Assembly: GCA_963826515.1 (NCBI GenBank)
Contig: CAWGXI010000010.1
Span: forward strand, 434,001-498,000
Origin: DATFVJ01 sp963826515
Lineage (GTDB): Bacteria > Actinomycetota > Actinomycetes > Streptosporangiales > Streptosporangiaceae
Length of the DNA stretch: 64,000 nucleotides
Reading direction: 5' to 3'
Position numbers and translations under genes: made by a program. This document shows positions 40,825 to 48,410 of the stretch, piece after piece (the first letter of the stretch is position 1; each line of letters begins with the position of its first letter). Below the pieces are notes generated by a model. The model was not told the origin of the DNA. It made no database searches and was given only the letters and a program-made list of their open reading frames with translations.

Positions 40825-42627
40825 GTGCGCAAGGTCCTCATCGCTAACCGCGGCGAGATCGCGATCCGCATCGTCCGTGCCTGCCGCGATGCGGGCCTGG
40901 CCAGCGTTGCCGTCTATGCGGAGCCCGACGTTGACGGACTGCACGTCACGATGGCAGACGAGGCATACGCCCTCGGCGGGCAGACCGCGGCCGATTCCTA
41001 TCTGGACACAGAGAAGATCATCAAGGTGGCGGTGCTGGCCGGCGCGGATGCGATCCACCCTGGCTACGGCTTCCTCGCAGAGAACGCGGCTTTCGCGCAG
41101 GCCGTAATCGACGCCGGCCTGACCTGGATTGGCCCGCCGCCCGCAGCCATCCGCGCGCTTGGCGACAAGGTCAGTGCGCGGCACATCGCCATGGCCGCCG
41201 GCGCACCACTTGCCCCAGGTACGGCCGACCCGGTCGGCGGTGCCGCGGAAGTGATCGAATTCGCCCGCGAGCACGGCCTGCCCGTCGCCATCAAGGCCGC
41301 CTTCGGCGGCGGCGGCCGCGGCCTCAAGGTGGCGCACACGCTCGACGAGATCGACCATCAGTACGAATCAGCGGTCCGCGAGGCGGTCGCGGCGTTCGGT
41401 CGCGGCGAGTGCTTCGCCGAACGGTACCTGGACCGGCCGCGGCACGTCGAGACCCAGTGCCTGGCCGACGCCCACGGCGGTGTCGCCGTAATCTCGACAC
41501 GCGACTGCTCACTGCAGCGCCGCCACCAGAAGCTGGTCGAGGAGGCGCCGGCACCCTTCCTCACTCCCGAGCAGACACGGGTGCTCTACGAGTCGTCCAA
41601 GGCGATCCTGCGCGCGGCCGGCGACGTGGGCGCAGGTACGTGCGAATTCCTCGTCGGCATGGACGGCCTCGTTTCCTTCCTCGAAGTGAACACCCGGCTG
41701 CAAGTCGAGCATCCGGTTACCGAGGAGGTAACCGGGGTCGACTTGGTGCGGGAGATGTTCAGGCTCTCCGGCGGTGAGCGGATCGGCTACGACGATCCCG
41801 CGCCGCGGGCTCACTCAATTGAGTTCAGGATCAACGCCGAGGATCCGGGACGCAACTTCTTGCCGGCACCTGGGAAGATCACGCACTGGCAGGCCGCGTC
41901 CGGTCCTGGCGTCCGCCTCGACGCCGGGTACCGCGAGGGAATGACCGTGCCGCAGGCATTCGACTCACTGATCGGCAAGCTCATCGTGACCGGCGCCGAC
42001 CGGCGCCAGGCGCTCGAACGTGCCCGGCGGGCGCTGGCCGAGTTCGAGATCGGCGGGATGCCGACCGTGCTCCCGTTCCACCGCGCCGTCGTGGCAGACC
42101 CGGCCTTCACCGCGGAGCCGTTCAGCGTCCACACGAGGTGGATCGAGACCGAGTTCGAAGGCGGCATCGAGCCGTTCGGCGGCGAGGCCGCCACGGACGG
42201 CGCGGACCCCGGCGCTCGCGAGCGGATCACCGTCGAAGTCGGCGGCAAACGGCTCGAGGTCGTGCTGCCCCCGGGGTTCCTCGTCGTGGGCGACCCTTCG
42301 GGCGCGGCGGGTAACATCGCCGCCGGCCCGGCCGCGCGCGGCCAGCAGCGCTCGTCGCCGCGGGGTAAGCGCAAGGCCGCGGCCGCAGGCGGCGACACGC
42401 TCGTCAGTCCCATGCAGGGCACCATCGTCAAGCTCGTCGCGGCTGAGGGCCAGCAGGTATCAGCAGGTGACACGATCGTCGTGCTCGAGGCGATGAAGAT
42501 GGAACAGCCGCTCGCCGCGCATAAGGGCGGCACCGTGACAGGGCTCGCCGTAGCCGTCGGGCAGACAGTCTCAAGTGGCGAAGCCATCTGCAAGATTTGC
42601 GATTTACCACCGGAGCAAGGACCTTAA
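40825..42627 (+). CDS. accA3: acyl-CoA carboxylase alpha chain (biotin carboxylase plus BCCP)
   Basis: About 600 residues from a GTG with GAGGAGG upstream. The biotin carboxylase domain covers residues 1-445: 'MRKVLIANRGEIAIRIVRAC', ATP-grasp 'VAIKAAFGGGGRGLKVAHTL', 'FLEVNTRLQVEHPVTEEVTG'. A non-conserved linker follows, then the biotin carboxyl carrier domain with 'LEAMKMEQPL'; Lys558 is biotinylated by BirA. It supplies carboxybiotin to AccD-type chains, here AccD5 and perhaps the beta chain at 20.7 kb. Confidence 0.95.
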   Translation: MRKVLIANRGEIAIRIVRACRDAGLASVAVYAEPDVDGLHVTMADEAYALGGQTAADSYLDTEKIIKVAVLAGADAIHPGYGFLAENAAFAQAVIDAGLTWIGPPPAAIRALGDKVSARHIAMAAGAPLAPGTADPVGGAAEVIEFAREHGLPVAIKAAFGGGGRGLKVAHTLDEIDHQYESAVREAVAAFGRGECFAERYLDRPRHVETQCLADAHGGVAVISTRDCSLQRRHQKLVEEAPAPFLTPEQTRVLYESSKAILRAAGDVGAGTCEFLVGMDGLVSFLEVNTRLQVEHPVTEEVTGVDLVREMFRLSGGERIGYDDPAPRAHSIEFRINAEDPGRNFLPAPGKITHWQAASGPGVRLDAGYREGMTVPQAFDSLIGKLIVTGADRRQALERARRALAEFEIGGMPTVLPFHRAVVADPAFTAEPFSVHTRWIETEFEGGIEPFGGEAATDGADPGARERITVEVGGKRLEVVLPPGFLVVGDPSGAAGNIAAGPAARGQQRSSPRGKRKAAAAGGDTLVSPMQGTIVKLVAAEGQQVSAGDTIVVLEAMKMEQPLAAHKGGTVTGLAVAVGQTVSSGEAICKICDLPPEQGP

Positions 42628-42998
42628 GCAATTATGAACGCTCGGGGCGGTGCGAACTGACACGGCTACCCGGCGATCCGAGCCTGGCAGGCCGGTTGCG
42701 GTTCGCGGTAGGGATGCGGCTGCGTACCGAGAACTCAGAATGGGTCCGCCACGAACTTACCGACGCAGGCTGGCGCGGCCGCGTGGTGGCGCGGCACCTC
42801 GCCGTCATGATCCCGGCCTGCCTGCTCCTCGCGTTGCTGCCAGGACCCATCTGGCTGCGGCTGATGGTGCCCGCGCTCGCCCTCGCGGGGAGCGTGTTCA
42901 CGGTGGCGGTGTACGCGGACGACATCCGCGCGGCGCGGCTGCGTCAGCACGGCCTGACGGTCCCAGATGATCCGGATCTTGGGCACCCGACCCACTAA
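42597..42998 (+). CDS. DUF5313-like small membrane protein
   Basis: Up to 133 residues; the real start is uncertain. The TTG at 42597 overlaps accA3, and an ATG at 42714 gives only the conserved core. The core reads 'GRLRFAVGMRLRTENSEWVRHEL', two hydrophobic segments ('HLAVMIPACLLLALLPGPIWLRLMVPALALAGSVFTVAVYA') and a short charged end. It resembles the mycobacterial DUF5313 family of two-helix membrane proteins of unknown function. It follows accA3 directly. Confidence 0.6.
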   Translation: MRFTTGARTLSNYERSGRCELTRLPGDPSLAGRLRFAVGMRLRTENSEWVRHELTDAGWRGRVVARHLAVMIPACLLLALLPGPIWLRLMVPALALAGSVFTVAVYADDIRAARLRQHGLTVPDDPDLGHPTH

Positions 42999-43046
42999 CA
43001 TGCATAACGGCTGCCGCGGCGCGCACCACCATTGGGCCGCGGCGTA

Positions 43047-43071
43047 TCCCGGGGGTCGTCCCCCTGGGCGG
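43047..43071. terminator. GC-rich hairpin between convergent genes
   Basis: GGGGG-TCGT-CCCCC forms a compact stem that can extend to CCCG/TGGG with a mismatch, between the convergent DUF5313-like and methyltransferase genes. No T-run follows. Candidate terminator. Confidence 0.35.
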
Positions 43072-43122
43072 CACGGTCATGAGGGTGCCGCGGCGCCGCG
43101 CCAGCACGAACGCGGCTGTCGC

Positions 43123-43968
43123 TCAGCTGCGGAACCCGCAGAGGAGCCGGTTCTCTGCCCGCTGCCACAGCGTGCCTATCTGGCCGAATCCTGCCGCCTC
43201 GAGCGCGCCGACGTGGGCCGCAAGCCGGCCGCTTTCCGTGCCATGATGGGCGGCCGCCGCCCAGCGGTTCTCGCGCTCCGCGTTGAACTCCGCGAGCCGT
43301 GGATCGGCCGCCACCGCCGCCCACCACTGCGACCAGTTCTCATGCGCGCCGCCCGGCTTACCGGCAGTGGCCGCTCGGCCGTCGACCGAATGGCCGCACG
43401 GCTGCCCGCGGCCGCCCGCGTGACCGGCCATGGAGCGGCGCTTCTGCGCCTCCATGAGACCACGCTCGAGACGGGCGAGCGACGGCTCGTCGGCGACGAA
43501 ATGATCGCCGTTGAGTAGCAGGCCACCCCGCCGCAGGGCCCCCGCGACCTCGGTGTACATCACCCGTAGCTCCGCCTCGGTGAGCCAGTGCAGCGCGGTA
43601 GTGCTGACCGCTGCGTCCGCGGGCCCGTCCAGGCCGAGGGCCGCGCTCCAGCCGGCCACACGCAGATCACAATCGACGAAGCGCAGCCCGCAGCGGCCGT
43701 GTTCGGCTGCCCGGCCGAGGGCGAGCAGCAGCGGATCTGCGTCGACCGCGATGACCGTCGCGGCGGGAAGCCGGTCAAGCAGGCGTCCGGCCAGCGAACC
43801 AGGACCGCACCCGAGATCGAGCACCACCGGGTCCGGGCGGCCCGTGCCTGCCTCGACCGCGTCGATCAGTACGGTGAAACGATCTTCCCTGTCCGGCAGG
43901 TAGACCTCTTGCTGACGGTCCCAGCGGGTGATCCAGGCACGGGCGGTATCGCGGTCAAGTGGCGGCAC
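43123..43968 (-). CDS. class I SAM-dependent methyltransferase
   Basis: About 281 residues; the GTG at 43968 is chosen because GAGGAGGT precedes it by four bases, although a longer frame reaches 44016. SAM-binding motif I 'VVLDLGCGPGSLAGRLLDRL' near residue 47 and motif II 'TVIAVDADPLLLALGRAAE' are clear. 'ADAAVSTTALHWLTEAELRVMYTEVAGALRRGGLLLNGDHF' fits the trans-aconitate-like group. A Gly/Arg-rich insertion near residue 190 is not conserved. Substrate unknown. Confidence 0.85.
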   Translation of the reverse strand: MPPLDRDTARAWITRWDRQQEVYLPDREDRFTVLIDAVEAGTGRPDPVVLDLGCGPGSLAGRLLDRLPAATVIAVDADPLLLALGRAAEHGRCGLRFVDCDLRVAGWSAALGLDGPADAAVSTTALHWLTEAELRVMYTEVAGALRRGGLLLNGDHFVADEPSLARLERGLMEAQKRRSMAGHAGGRGQPCGHSVDGRAATAGKPGGAHENWSQWWAAVAADPRLAEFNAERENRWAAAAHHGTESGRLAAHVGALEAAGFGQIGTLWQRAENRLLCGFRS

Positions 43969-44115
43969 GGGTACCTCCTCGTCAGCCGCGTGGATGATCT
44001 GTCGACGACCTGTCACTCTCCTTGTGAAAAACCGCCGGGCGACTCTCGTCGCGGCGCGTCGCTCCCGCGAGGCGCGCCGGGCGTGCGGCGGCGCATCCGC
44101 GGCAGCCGTTAAGTA

Positions 44116-45660
44116 TCAATCGATGCTCGCCGACGACTGCATGAGCCTGCGCGCGGCCTCGGTAATGCTGCCCGACATCGACGGGTACACCGCGAATGTA
44201 TGGGCCATCTGGTCGACCGTCAGTTGCTGTTCGACCGCCAGCGAGACGGCCAGGATGAGCTCGCTCGCGCGCGGCCCGACAACCACGCCGCCCAGCACCA
44301 TGCCGGTGCCCCTGCGGGCGAAGAGCTTCACGAACCCGTCGCGCGAACCCTGCATCTTGGCACGCGGGTTGGTCGCGAGCGGCAGCTTGACTACCCGCGC
44401 GTCCACCTCCCCCGCCGCCACCGCGGCGTGCGTCACGCCGACCGTGGCGATCTCCGGATCCGTGAAGATGGTGGCGGCGACGTGGCTGAGCCGCAGCGGC
44501 GTCACCGCCTCACCGAGCGCATGCCACATGGCGATCCTGCCCTGCATCGCCGCCACCGACGCGAGCATCAGCAGCCCCGTGCAGTCCCCTGCCGCGTACA
44601 CGCCGCGCACCGAGGTCCTTGACACCCTGTCCACCTCGACGAAGCCACGCTCGTCTAGCCCTATTCCGGCCTCCTCCAGCCCGACGCCCACCGTATTCGG
44701 CATCATGCCCACGGTGAGCAGGCAGTGCGAGCCCGCCACGGTCCTGCCGTCCTCCAAGGTTGCCACCACGCCGTCCCCTGAGCGTTTTACGGCCGCCGCC
44801 CGCGATCTGCCGAGCACGGTCATACCGCGCCGCCTGAACACGTCCTCCAACACCATGGCCGCGTCCTCATCCTCGTGCGGCAGCACCCGTTGGCGCGACG
44901 AGACCAGCGTGACCTGCGAACCGAGCGCCTGGTAGGCGCTGGCGAACTCCGCCCCTGTCACCCCCGAGCCGACCACGATCAATTGTTGCGGAACTTCGCT
45001 AAGGTCGTAGATCTGGCGCCAGTCCAGGATACGCTCACCGTCGGGCACGGCGCCTGGCAGTACTCTTGGATGCGCGCCCGTCGCGATCAGCATGACGTCC
45101 GCGGTCAACCGCGTTTCACCTACGGCCACGACACCGGCGTCGACCAGCCTGCCGTTTCCTATTATCGTCCGGACGCCCTCAGCCGCCAGCCGTGAAGCCA
45201 CGTCCGCAGATTGGCGGCTGGCGAGGGCCTTAACCCGCGTGCAGAGGCGCGCGGCGTCCACAGCACCGCCACCGCCGCGGGCGTCGGCACCACCGGATCC
45301 ACCGTCACCACCAGAGACAGCGGCACCACCAGGGGCAGCGGCACCACCAGGTGCGCCCGCACCACCAGGGGCAGCCGAACCAACAGGTGCGCCCGCACCA
45401 CCAGGGTTGCCGGCACCACCGGCACCGCTGGGGAGTCCGACGCGCACGCCGAGATCAGCTGCGGACGCCAGGGTCGCCATCGTGACTGAGGTCTCGATCA
45501 GCGTCTTGGATGGGACGCAGTCGGTGAGCACGCAGGCCCCGCCCGCGCCGGCACGCTCCACCAACGTGACCTCCGCCCCGAGTTGCGCTGCGACGAGGGC
45601 GGCCTCATAACCTCCAGGCCCGCCACCGATGATCACGATACGGGTACGTCCGGCGGCCAC
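44116..45660 (-). CDS. lpdA: FAD/NAD(P)-dependent disulfide reductase family (LpdA-like quinone reductase)
   Basis: About 514 residues. FAD motif 'RIVIIGGGPGGYEAALVAAQ', the disulfide region 'GACVLTDCVPSKTLIE' (Cys-x4-Cys, both present), NAD motif 'LIVVGSGVTGAEFASAYQAL', second FAD motif 'VYAAGDCTGLLMLASVAAMQ' and a dimerisation domain. The C-terminal 'HTFAVYPSMSGSITEAAR' lacks the His-Pro-Thr active-site motif of true dihydrolipoamide dehydrogenases, so quinone reductase activity (as in mycobacterial LpdA, Rv3303c) is more likely. Residues about 79-131 are a Gly/Ala/Pro repeat insertion in the FAD domain. Confidence 0.87.
   Translation of the reverse strand: MAAGRTRIVIIGGGPGGYEAALVAAQLGAEVTLVERAGAGGACVLTDCVPSKTLIETSVTMATLASAADLGVRVGLPSGAGGAGNPGGAGAPVGSAAPGGAGAPGGAAAPGGAAVSGGDGGSGGADARGGGGAVDAARLCTRVKALASRQSADVASRLAAEGVRTIIGNGRLVDAGVVAVGETRLTADVMLIATGAHPRVLPGAVPDGERILDWRQIYDLSEVPQQLIVVGSGVTGAEFASAYQALGSQVTLVSSRQRVLPHEDEDAAMVLEDVFRRRGMTVLGRSRAAAVKRSGDGVVATLEDGRTVAGSHCLLTVGMMPNTVGVGLEEAGIGLDERGFVEVDRVSRTSVRGVYAAGDCTGLLMLASVAAMQGRIAMWHALGEAVTPLRLSHVAATIFTDPEIATVGVTHAAVAAGEVDARVVKLPLATNPRAKMQGSRDGFVKLFARRGTGMVLGGVVVGPRASELILAVSLAVEQQLTVDQMAHTFAVYPSMSGSITEAARRLMQSSASID
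45288..45425. repeat. ~18-bp tandem repeats inside the lpdA-like gene
   Basis: An 18-base unit (GCACCACCAGGGGCAGCG and variants) is repeated about six times with substitutions. On the minus strand it encodes Gly-Ala-Pro-Gly-Gly-Ala-like repeats. The frame is preserved. Confidence 0.85.
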
Positions 45661-45705
45661 ATGTCACCTTTCCGCTCACGCCCGGCCCGCGGAGGCCGCG
45701 GGCTG

Positions 45706-45795
45706 CGTTTGCCGCGCTTGCTGTCGCCGTGCCTGCTGTCGCCGTGCCTGCTGTCGCCTTGCTTGCTCTCGCCGTGCCTGCTGTCGCAGCGCTGG
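45706..45795. repeat. 15-bp tandem repeat upstream of the cyclotransferase gene
   Basis: Units of 15 bases (CTGTCGCCGTGCCTG) start at 45721, 45736, 45751, 45766 and 45781, with a diverged copy before. The array lies in the divergent gap between the lpdA-like gene and the gamma-glutamylcyclotransferase gene, where promoters are expected. Confidence 0.88.
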
Positions 45796-45863
45796 CCGCA
45801 AGAACTTTCAATTGTGGCGCACCTGCCACTCGGCCACCCGGCCAGCCCTTACGCTTGATCTCC

Positions 45864-46370
45864 GTGACCTTATACGCGGCGTATGGCAGCAACATGAACC
45901 CTATGCAGATGGCGCTGCGCTGCCCGCACTCGCCGCAAGAGGGCGGTGGCTGGCTGGACGGCTGGAGGCTGACCTTCAGCGGCGAGGATCTGGGCTGGGA
46001 AGGCGCGCTTGCGACGCTGGTCGAGGACGACACCGCGCGGGTGTTCGTCGTGCTTTACGACGTCCCTGAGATCGACGAGAAGGTGCTCGACCAATGGGAC
46101 GGCGCCACCCTGGGGTACTACGACAAGATCAAAGTCAGGGTGCGGACAGCTGAGGGCAACGTCCTCGCCTGGCTTTACGTTCTCAACGGCTACGAGGGCG
46201 GCCTCCCGGCCCCTCGTTATGTTGGGCTCCTCGCGGACGCCGCGGAGAAAGCGGGCGCACCGCCGGACTACGTAGCGGCGCTGCCGCGGCGCTGCGGGCT
46301 CGTCCATGCCGTTAGGGAGGGCCTCGTAGATCTGGGGCCCGCGGTCGGGTACCGCCCGCGGTCGCCGTAG
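45864..46370 (+). CDS. gamma-glutamylcyclotransferase family protein
   Basis: About 168 residues from a GTG chosen because the family motif begins at once: 'LYAAYGSNMNPMQMALRCPH' (Tyr-Gly-Ser-Asn-Met). 'GGGWLDGWRLTFSGEDLGWEGALATLVED' and 'VFVVLYDVPEIDEKVLDQWDGA' follow, then 'LNGYEGGLPAPRYVGLL', typical of AIG2/GGCT-like proteins. They cyclise gamma-glutamyl amines or dipeptides to 5-oxoproline; the exact substrate is unknown. A longer frame upstream would run through a repeat array and is not supported. Confidence 0.85.
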   Translation: MTLYAAYGSNMNPMQMALRCPHSPQEGGGWLDGWRLTFSGEDLGWEGALATLVEDDTARVFVVLYDVPEIDEKVLDQWDGATLGYYDKIKVRVRTAEGNVLAWLYVLNGYEGGLPAPRYVGLLADAAEKAGAPPDYVAALPRRCGLVHAVREGLVDLGPAVGYRPRSP

Positions 46371-46432
46371 CGCTTTGAAGCACCGGATGACCTCTTTGCA
46401 GGCCTTTGCTGGCCGTCGGTTCCGCGCGGCCG

Positions 46433-46518
46433 TGGCACACAATGCGCCATTGTGTGCCAATGCTGACACCTGATGGGCCATTGTGTGCCACGGCCGCGGC
46501 TGACACCTGATGGGCCAT
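46433..46518. promoter_or_regulatory. palindrome and direct repeats upstream of the phosphorylase gene
   Basis: Perfect 12-base arms TGGCACACAATG and CATTGTGTGCCA flank CGC (46433-46459). Part of the right arm plus GCTGACACCTGATGGGCCAT (46462-46481) is then repeated 37 bases later (46499-46518). It lies in the 306-base gap between the cyclotransferase and purine phosphorylase genes and could be an operator or a structure-forming repeat. Confidence 0.5.
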
Positions 46519-46676
46519 CGCGTGTACGCCGCCATTTGCCCGCCTGTCGCTTCGGCGCTGCGCGCGCTACAACCCGGGCGATGCGGCAGCTGGTAACGGT
46601 CCAGGCGCGCGCTGGCTGCTGGGCGACGAGCCCCCGGCAGGGTGATGGGGCGACGGCAAGCGTACTGTCGGCTGAC

Positions 46677-47477
46677 GTGAACGACGACCCATATGAGGCT
46701 GCACGCGCCGCCGCGGTCGCCCTGCGTGAGCGTACAGGTGCCGACGAACATACCGCGGCGGTGGTGCTCGGATCTGGCTGGAGCGACGCCGCGGACGCTT
46801 TCGGGCCGCCAGCCCACGAGTTCGCCGCCGCCGACCTGCCCTGCTTCGCGGCACCCTCGACCAGCGGGCACGCGGGCAGGATCCGTTCCGTGGCCGTCGG
46901 CAGCCACCGCCTGCTGATCTTCCTCGGGCGAACCCACCTGTATGAGGGCCGTGGACCGGACGCGGCGGTACACAGCATCAGAACGGCTGCCGCAGCAGGC
47001 GCCCGAACGGTCGTGCTGACCAACGCGGCGGGTGCCATCTGCCCGGATTTCTCGATCGGCCAGCCGGTGCTCATCAGCGATCACATCAACCTCACCGGGC
47101 GGTCACCGCTACTTGGCCCGAGATTCGTGGACTTGACGGAGCTTTATACGCCGCGGCTGCGAGCGCTGGCCCATATGGAGGACCCATCCCTGGCCGAGGG
47201 GGTCTACGCGTGCTTCCCCGGCCCGCACTACGAGACACCGGCCGAGATCCGGATGGCGCGGACGCTCGGCGCCGACCTGGCCGGCATGTCCACCGTGCTC
47301 GAGGCAATCGCGGCCCGCGAGGCAGGGCTGGAGGTGCTCGCCTTCTCCCTGGTCACGAACATGGCCGCGGGCCTGTCCGGCGCGCCCCTCGAGCATGCGG
47401 AGGTGCTGGCCGCCGGCCAGGCCGCAGCGGCCAGGATCGGCGCTCTGCTCGCCAGGCTGCTCCCGGGCATCACATAG
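46677..47477 (+). CDS. purine-nucleoside phosphorylase
   Basis: About 266 residues from the GTG at 46677. Family motifs: 'AAVVLGSGWSDAADAFG', 'STSGHAGRIRSVAVGSHRLLIFLGRTHLYEG' (phosphate site His), 'TVVLTNAAGAICPDFSIGQPVLISDHINLTG', 'CFPGPHYETPAEIRMARTLGADLAGMSTVLEAIAAREAGLEVLAFSLVTNMAAG' with the purine-binding Glu and Asn. It is the trimeric PunA/DeoD type that splits inosine and guanosine. It lies near adenosine deaminase, forming a purine salvage set as in mycobacteria. Confidence 0.93.
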   Translation: MNDDPYEAARAAAVALRERTGADEHTAAVVLGSGWSDAADAFGPPAHEFAAADLPCFAAPSTSGHAGRIRSVAVGSHRLLIFLGRTHLYEGRGPDAAVHSIRTAAAAGARTVVLTNAAGAICPDFSIGQPVLISDHINLTGRSPLLGPRFVDLTELYTPRLRALAHMEDPSLAEGVYACFPGPHYETPAEIRMARTLGADLAGMSTVLEAIAAREAGLEVLAFSLVTNMAAGLSGAPLEHAEVLAAGQAAAARIGALLARLLPGIT

Positions 47478-47480
47478 CCT

Positions 47481-47666
47481 GAGTGTCGTACATCTCGGTG
47501 GGTACGGGCGGTAATCGAGGCGAGCGACCGGCAAGGGCCTGCTTGTTCTCGAGGAGCCGATAGCGGAACTATCGGCGACGACGCCAGCGCCGTCCACGAC
47601 CCGGGTCGTCCGTCTGGGGTCGTGGGCGGTACCTTCGCGCCGCCGAAGATCTGCGAGACATGCCCA
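47481..47666 (+). mobile_element. MITE-like element, copy C (degenerate)
   Basis: About 186 bases. Same order of blocks as copies A and B: left end GAGTGTCGTACATCTCGGTGG, the CGGCAAGGGCCTGCTTG block shared with copy A, GAGGAGCCGATAG, the hairpin CCACGACCC...GGGGTCGTGG, and a right end GATCTGCGAGACATGCCC. The terminal repeats are more diverged and no TA is seen at either end, so this copy is older. It begins four bases after the phosphorylase stop codon. Confidence 0.7.
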
Positions 47667-47678
47667 GCTGCGCGCTGC

Positions 47679-48410
47679 TCAGGAAGTAAGGCTGACCACA
47701 GCGAGCAGCAGGGCGGGGAGCAGGAGCGCGGCGGCCGACGCCGAGGACCAGCTGACCTCGGGCGGCCCGCCTTGGCCGCCCCGCTGAGCGGCGCTCGCGC
47801 GCAGCTCGTCCAGCGACGTGACCGCCCACGCTGCGGTGGACTGGTCCATAAGTGCCTGGACTTCGGCCGGCGCATGGGTGAACCCTGGACTCCCGCTGGC
47901 CATCTCCGCCGTCCGGGCTCTTGCTCTCATCTGCGCTTTCATCCGGCTCCGACGCGACGACTGGAGCGCCCAGCTGTGCAGCACACGCTGCCGAGGTGCC
48001 GCGCCAGCAACGGGTTCACCTGCGTCGGCGCGGCAGCGCACGCGGACCATCTCTTGCAGGTCGATGCTCGTCACCGCTCCCCAGGGCACCCGGATATCGC
48101 GCATCGGGTTGCGCACTGTCACTCCGTCCTCGTCCGCGACGATCCGTGGGCGCAGCGCAGCGACGAAAACCGCCCCGGTGATCAGCACCAGGGTGGCCGC
48201 GACGACGGCCGAGGTGTGGTCGTGGCCCTGCACGGCCAGATCGATCATGTTCAGCCCCGCGAAAACGAGCCAGACGTACCAGACCGCTACCGCCCCGGGC
48301 GAGCGGAACACCTTGGGCCGGGCAGCGGGTGCCGCGCCGGCAACGGACGCGTCAGGCGAGTGGCTTGTTCCCCCGCCACTTGAGCTGTGCGAATCCTGGC
48401 TTGATGACAC
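47679..48410 (-). CDS. PH domain-containing membrane protein
   Basis: About 243 residues. A Ser-rich hydrophilic N-terminus is followed by hydrophobic segments near residues 38-60 and 68-87, then a PH-like region 'RIVADEDGVTVRNPMRDIRVPWGAVTSIDL' (bPH6 type), a basic stretch and a final hydrophobic segment near the C-terminus. The GTG start overlaps the 3' end of adenosine deaminase by 59 bases; the true start may be further in. Function unknown. Confidence 0.72.
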   Translation of the reverse strand: MSSSQDSHSSSGGGTSHSPDASVAGAAPAARPKVFRSPGAVAVWYVWLVFAGLNMIDLAVQGHDHTSAVVAATLVLITGAVFVAALRPRIVADEDGVTVRNPMRDIRVPWGAVTSIDLQEMVRVRCRADAGEPVAGAAPRQRVLHSWALQSSRRSRMKAQMRARARTAEMASGSPGFTHAPAEVQALMDQSTAAWAVTSLDELRASAAQRGGQGGPPEVSWSSASAAALLLPALLLAVVSLTS

